From UBA8337 sp049889915 (GTDB lineage: Bacteria; Pseudomonadota; Alphaproteobacteria; RS24): a stretch of DNA of 16,294 bases. Made by a program: the position numbers and the translations under genes. This document shows, one piece after another, positions 13,264 to 16,294 of this stretch. Below the pieces are notes generated by a model. The model searched no databases and was not told where the DNA came from. It saw only the letters and a program-made list of their open reading frames with translations. Location of the stretch: the NCBI GenBank assembly GCA_049889915.1, contig JBMHCM010000147.1, positions 1 to 16,294 of the forward strand. The letters run 5' to 3'. Numbering within the stretch: position 1 is the stretch's first letter; every line of letters begins with the position of its first letter.

Positions 13264-14937
13264 GTGAATGGTATGAGAAACATCGCAATTTGGTTGGTTG
13301 TTGGCTTGATGCTGATTACCCTATTCAACGTTTTTCAAGGCCCCGGTGCGCAAAGCAGCGGCCGCAACATCAACTTCTCGCAATTTATTGCTGAAGTGGA
13401 TGCCGGTTCGATTGCCAGCGTAACCATTGAAGGAGACGCGATTTCCGGCGCCTATTCAGACGGTTCGGCGTTTTCAACCTATGCGCCGCCCAATGACCCG
13501 ACATTGGTGCAACGGCTGCAAGAGCGCGGTGTCTCCATCACCGCCAAACCCGATAGCTCCGGCTCCCCAACGCTGCTCGGCGTGCTGATTTCATGGTTCC
13601 CGATGCTGCTTCTCATCGGCGTATGGATTTTCTTCATGCGTCAGATGCAAGGCGGCGGTCGCGGTGCGATGGGTTTTGGCAAATCAAAAGCCAAGCTGCT
13701 CAATGAAGCGCATGGCCGCGTCACCTTTGATGATGTTGCCGGTATTGACGAAGCCAAGGATGATTTGCAGGAAATCGTCGAGTTTTTGAAAGACCCGACC
13801 AAATTCCAGCGCCTTGGCGGTCGCATCCCGAAAGGCGCGCTGCTGGTCGGCCCGCCCGGCACCGGTAAAACGCTGCTGGCCCGCGCCATTGCCGGTGAGG
13901 CCAATGTGCCGTTCTTCTCCATTTCAGGCTCTGACTTTGTGGAAATGTTTGTCGGTGTCGGCGCCAGCCGTGTCCGCGACATGTTCGAGCAAGCCAAAGC
14001 CAATGCGCCCTGCATCATCTTTATTGACGAAATTGATGCGGTCGGTCGCCATCGTGGTGCCGGTCTTGGCGGCGGTAATGATGAGCGCGAGCAAACGCTG
14101 AACCAATTGTTGGTCGAGATGGACGGCTTTGAAGCCAATGAGAGCATCATCCTGATTGCCGCCACCAACCGCCCGGATGTGTTGGACCCGGCACTATTGC
14201 GTCCGGGCCGTTTCGACCGTCAGGTTGTGGTGCCCAATCCGGACATTATCGGCCGCGAAAAAATTCTCAAAGTGCATATGAAGAAGACGCCGCTGGCCTC
14301 CGATGTCGATGCCCGCACCATTGCCCGCGGCCCACCCGGTTTCTCCGGTGCCGATTTGGCCAATCTGGTCAATGAGGCGGCTTTGTTGGCAGCGCGCCGT
14401 GCCAAGCGTTTGGTCTCCATGCAGGAATTTGAGGACGCCAAAGATAAAGTCATGATGGGCGCCGAACGCCGCTCCATGGTGATGAGCGATGAAGAAAAAC
14501 GTCTGACTGCTTATCATGAAGGTGGGCATGCGCTGGTGGCTCTTAATATGGAAGCCTCTGACCCGGTGCATAAAGCGACGATTATTCCGCGCGGTCGGGC
14601 GCTCGGCATGGTGATGCGCCTGCCCGAACGCGACCAAGTGTCGATTACCCGCGGTAAAATGAAAGCCGATTTGGCTGTCGCTATGGGTGGTCGTATTGCC
14701 GAAGAGCTTATTTTCGGTCACGAAAAAGTCACCTCCGGTGCGTCGTCTGACATTCAAATGGCGACCAATATGGCAAAAGCCATGGTCACCCAATATGGCA
14801 TGTCGGAAGAAATGGGCCCGCTGGCCTATGGCGAGAACGAGCAAGAAGTGTTCCTCGGCCATTCTGTCGCGCGCCAGCAAAACATGTCTGAAGAGACACA
14901 AAAGAAAATCGACGCCGAAGTGCGCAAGCTGGTTTAA
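13264..14937 (+). CDS. ftsH: ATP-dependent zinc metalloprotease FtsH, ended early by an in-frame TAA
   Basis: FtsH is a hexameric membrane AAA+ protease that degrades misfolded membrane proteins and regulators. The product as encoded is 557 residues; family members are usually about 610-650. Visible in order are TM1 (about 7-23), a small periplasmic domain, TM2 (about 104-125, LLGVLISWFPMLLLIGVWIF), Walker A GPPGTGKT (196-203), Walker B IIFIDEID (251-258) and the second region of homology ATNRPDVLDPALLRPGRFDR (300-319). The zinc site HEGGH (418-422) and third ligand Asp496 in SSDIQMATNMAKAM complete the catalytic set. The GTG at 13264 is four bases after AGGTGA and gives the usual MNxxRNxAxW start; ATG 13273 is an alternative. 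TAA at 14935-14937 cuts off the conserved C-terminal helices, which follow in frame. The catalytic core is complete, so partial activity is possible. Confidence 0.93.
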   Translation: MNGMRNIAIWLVVGLMLITLFNVFQGPGAQSSGRNINFSQFIAEVDAGSIASVTIEGDAISGAYSDGSAFSTYAPPNDPTLVQRLQERGVSITAKPDSSGSPTLLGVLISWFPMLLLIGVWIFFMRQMQGGGRGAMGFGKSKAKLLNEAHGRVTFDDVAGIDEAKDDLQEIVEFLKDPTKFQRLGGRIPKGALLVGPPGTGKTLLARAIAGEANVPFFSISGSDFVEMFVGVGASRVRDMFEQAKANAPCIIFIDEIDAVGRHRGAGLGGGNDEREQTLNQLLVEMDGFEANESIILIAATNRPDVLDPALLRPGRFDRQVVVPNPDIIGREKILKVHMKKTPLASDVDARTIARGPPGFSGADLANLVNEAALLAARRAKRLVSMQEFEDAKDKVMMGAERRSMVMSDEEKRLTAYHEGGHALVALNMEASDPVHKATIIPRGRALGMVMRLPERDQVSITRGKMKADLAVAMGGRIAEELIFGHEKVTSGASSDIQMATNMAKAMVTQYGMSEEMGPLAYGENEQEVFLGHSVARQQNMSEETQKKIDAEVRKLV

Positions 14938-15174
14938 GAAGGCTATGAAAAAGCCAAGCAGATTTGCCAAGACAAAATGGATGATTTGCACACCATCGCC
15001 AAAGGCTTGCTGGAATATGAAACATTGAGCGGTGATGAGATTATCGGCCTGCTGAAAGGCGATCTGCCGCATCGGCCGGAAGATGATAATAAACCGCAAA
15101 GCGGTGGCCCTGCATCACCATTCCCGACCACCGGTAGCTCCGGTGTCGGCGGTGCTGAACCGCAAGGGACCTGA
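14938..15174 (+). pseudogene. ftsH: In-frame C-terminal remainder of ftsH after the premature stop
   Basis: Directly after the TAA, in the same frame, 78 codons continue the FtsH alignment without a gap. EGYEKAKQICQDKMDDLHTI and AKGLLEYETLSGDEIIGLLK are the conserved C-terminal helical region, followed by the usual variable Pro/Gly/Ser tail and TGA at 15172-15174. Together with the upstream part this gives 636 residues, a normal FtsH length. Only one base at 14935 (or another position of that codon) needs to differ to restore the gene. An in-frame ATG at 14977 has no good ribosome site, so separate translation is unlikely. Confidence 0.85.
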
Positions 15175-15992
15175 TGCATATGGCGTCAGCTGCGACGCAG
15201 ATTTTCGGAATACTCAACATCACCGCCGACAGTTTTTCTGACGGCGGTGATTTTCTTGACCCGCAAGCGGCTGCTGCGCAGGCTGAAAAGCTGCTGGCTG
15301 ACGGCGCACATGTGTTGGATGTCGGTCCGGCCTCCAGCCATCCCGATGCCGGGGACGTGTCGCCGGAAACCGAGATTGCCCGGCTGGAAGCCGTGTGGCC
15401 GATGCTCAAAAAGCTTGGGGCGTCTATCAGCATTGACAGTTTTCAGCCGCAAACGCAGCGCTGGGCGATGGCGCAAGGGGCTGATTGGCTAAACGATATT
15501 AACGGCTTTGCCGAGCCAAGCTTGTATGACGAATTGGCCGATTATGACGGGCGTTTGGTCGTCATGCATGCCATTCAGGCCAAGGGCATTGCCACCCGCG
15601 CAGCGGCCCCTGAGGGGGATATTTGGCAGCATATATTGCGGTTTTTTGAGGCCCGCCTGACGGCTTTTGAAAAAGCCGGCATTGCCCGCGACAAGCTGGT
15701 GCTCGACCCCGGCATGGGGTTCTTTCTCGGCAATAAGCCGGAGACCTCGCTGGCGGTGCTGGCCGGTCTGGCGCGATTGAAGCAAGCTTTTGACCTGCCG
15801 GTGCTGGTCTGTGTGTCGCGGAAAAGCTTTTTACGTGCGCTGACCGGCGTGTCGGTGAGCGAAAGCGGGCCGATTTCGCTGGCCGCTGAATTGCAGGCGG
15901 TGGCGCAGGGGGTCGATTATATTCGCACCCATGATGCGCAACAATTAAGCCATGCGCTGAAGCTGCAGCACGCATTGGGCACAGTTCGCTAA
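15174..15992 (+). CDS. folP: Dihydropteroate synthase FolP of the Sul (sulfonamide-resistance) type
   Basis: This 272-residue TIM barrel joins para-aminobenzoate to hydroxymethyl-dihydropterin diphosphate in folate synthesis. Core motifs are FGILNITADSFSDGG (11-25), SIDSFQPQTQR (86-96; Asp88), LNDINGF (106-112), LDPGMGFFL (177-185), SRKSFLRALTG (215-225; Lys217) and RTH (251-253). The second loop reads DVGPASSHPDAGDVSP rather than the GGESTRPG of ordinary enzymes. This loop, FQPQTQR, VVMHAIQ..GIATR, PGMGFFL...PETSL and SLAAEL closely match the mobile Sul1/Sul2 enzymes as I remember them. The ATG at 15174 overlaps the TGA of the ftsH frame; ATG 15180 is an alternative, with AAGGGA at 15164-15169 serving either. 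Glutathione or integron features are absent; the context is a chromosomal ftsH-folP-glmM run. Whether this enzyme resists sulfonamides is inference. Confidence 0.93.
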   Translation: MHMASAATQIFGILNITADSFSDGGDFLDPQAAAAQAEKLLADGAHVLDVGPASSHPDAGDVSPETEIARLEAVWPMLKKLGASISIDSFQPQTQRWAMAQGADWLNDINGFAEPSLYDELADYDGRLVVMHAIQAKGIATRAAAPEGDIWQHILRFFEARLTAFEKAGIARDKLVLDPGMGFFLGNKPETSLAVLAGLARLKQAFDLPVLVCVSRKSFLRALTGVSVSESGPISLAAELQAVAQGVDYIRTHDAQQLSHALKLQHALGTVR

Positions 15993-16056
15993 AAAGTAAT
16001 AAATTGCAACAGCTTGTGATTTGCGCTGTGGCGGCGAATTTTGCCAATACTAGGCT

Positions 16057-16294
16057 ATGAATAGGAAATATTTCGGCACTGACGGCATTCGCGGTCGGGT
16101 AAATGGTGAGAAAATGACGGCGGACACGGCGCTGCGCCTTGGCATGGCGGCCGGTCGTTATTTTCATCGTGGGGAACATCGTCACCGCGTGGTGATTGGT
16201 AAGGATACGCGGCTGTCCGGTTATATGATTGAACCGGCGCTGGTGGCGGGTTTTACCTCCATGGGTATGGATGTGTTTCTGTTCGGCCCGATTC
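16057..16294 (+). CDS. glmM: Phosphoglucosamine mutase GlmM, N-terminal part (runs off the window)
   Basis: The 79 complete codons present start MNRKYFGTDGIRGRVNGEKM, the signature GlmM N-terminus, and continue RVVIGKDTRLSGYMIEPALV. The catalytic serine loop would lie just beyond the end. GlmM converts glucosamine-6-phosphate to glucosamine-1-phosphate for peptidoglycan and lipopolysaccharide precursors. It follows folP by 64 bases, in which I see no terminator. The ribosome site is weak (TAGG just before the ATG). TTGCGC (16021-16026) and CAATAC (16045-16050), 18 bases apart, could drive a near-leaderless transcript, but this is tentative. FolP-GlmM adjacency matters for the Sul interpretation. 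Confidence 0.95.
   Translation, partial: MNRKYFGTDGIRGRVNGEKMTADTALRLGMAAGRYFHRGEHRHRVVIGKDTRLSGYMIEPALVAGFTSMGMDVFLFGPI

Noticed and set aside
15174..15992. Whether the Sul-like folP is a recently acquired mobile resistance gene.
   Set aside because: No integrase, transposase, ISCR element, attC site or change in codon style is visible; it overlaps the ftsH frame and is followed by a normal glmM start, as expected for a resident gene.

Overview
The window looks like a chromosomal core region of an alphaproteobacterium with moderately high GC. It is almost fully coding, nearly all on the + strand, and uses the ordinary bacterial genetic code (TAA, TGA and TAG all end genes). Two features point to Alphaproteobacteria: the order coiled-coil protein/zapA/6S RNA/5-formyl-THF cyclo-ligase, and the block ybgC-tolQRAB-pal-cpoB-tilS-ftsH-folP-glmM. 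The Sul-like folP next to glmM further suggests a lineage near Rhodobiaceae/Parvibaculum, but that placement is inference.

Layout. Positions 1-1416 hold the end of a small coiled-coil gene with an in-frame TAG, then zapA (cell division), a 6S RNA with its own promoter, and 5-formyltetrahydrofolate cyclo-ligase. Positions 1419-5226 hold a YmdB-type metallophosphoesterase, yebC, and the Holliday-junction set ruvC-ruvA-ruvB in overlapping, translationally coupled order. Positions 5256-5819 carry the only clear minus-strand gene, an unrecognised lysine-rich lipoprotein. It is followed by a gene-poor stretch to 6171 with two hairpins.

Positions 6172-11878 are the Tol-Pal envelope system: ybgC, tolQ, tolR, tolA, tolB, pal and cpoB. 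A textbook terminator lies between pal and cpoB. Then come tilS (tRNA-Ile lysidine synthetase), ftsH (membrane AAA+ protease), folP (dihydropteroate synthase) and the start of glmM, which runs off the right end.

Two points stand out. First, FolP does not look like an ordinary chromosomal dihydropteroate synthase. It carries the signature loops of the mobile sulfonamide-resistance enzymes Sul1/Sul2, and it sits immediately before glmM, the arrangement proposed as the ancestral source of mobile sul genes. Second, ftsH carries an in-frame TAA that removes its conserved C-terminal helix region, although the missing 78 codons follow intact in the same frame. A similar in-frame TAG interrupts the first gene. 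Both could be real nonsense mutations, assembly or sequencing errors, or suppressed stops; the sequence alone cannot decide. I see no insertion sequence, CRISPR array, phage gene or tRNA.
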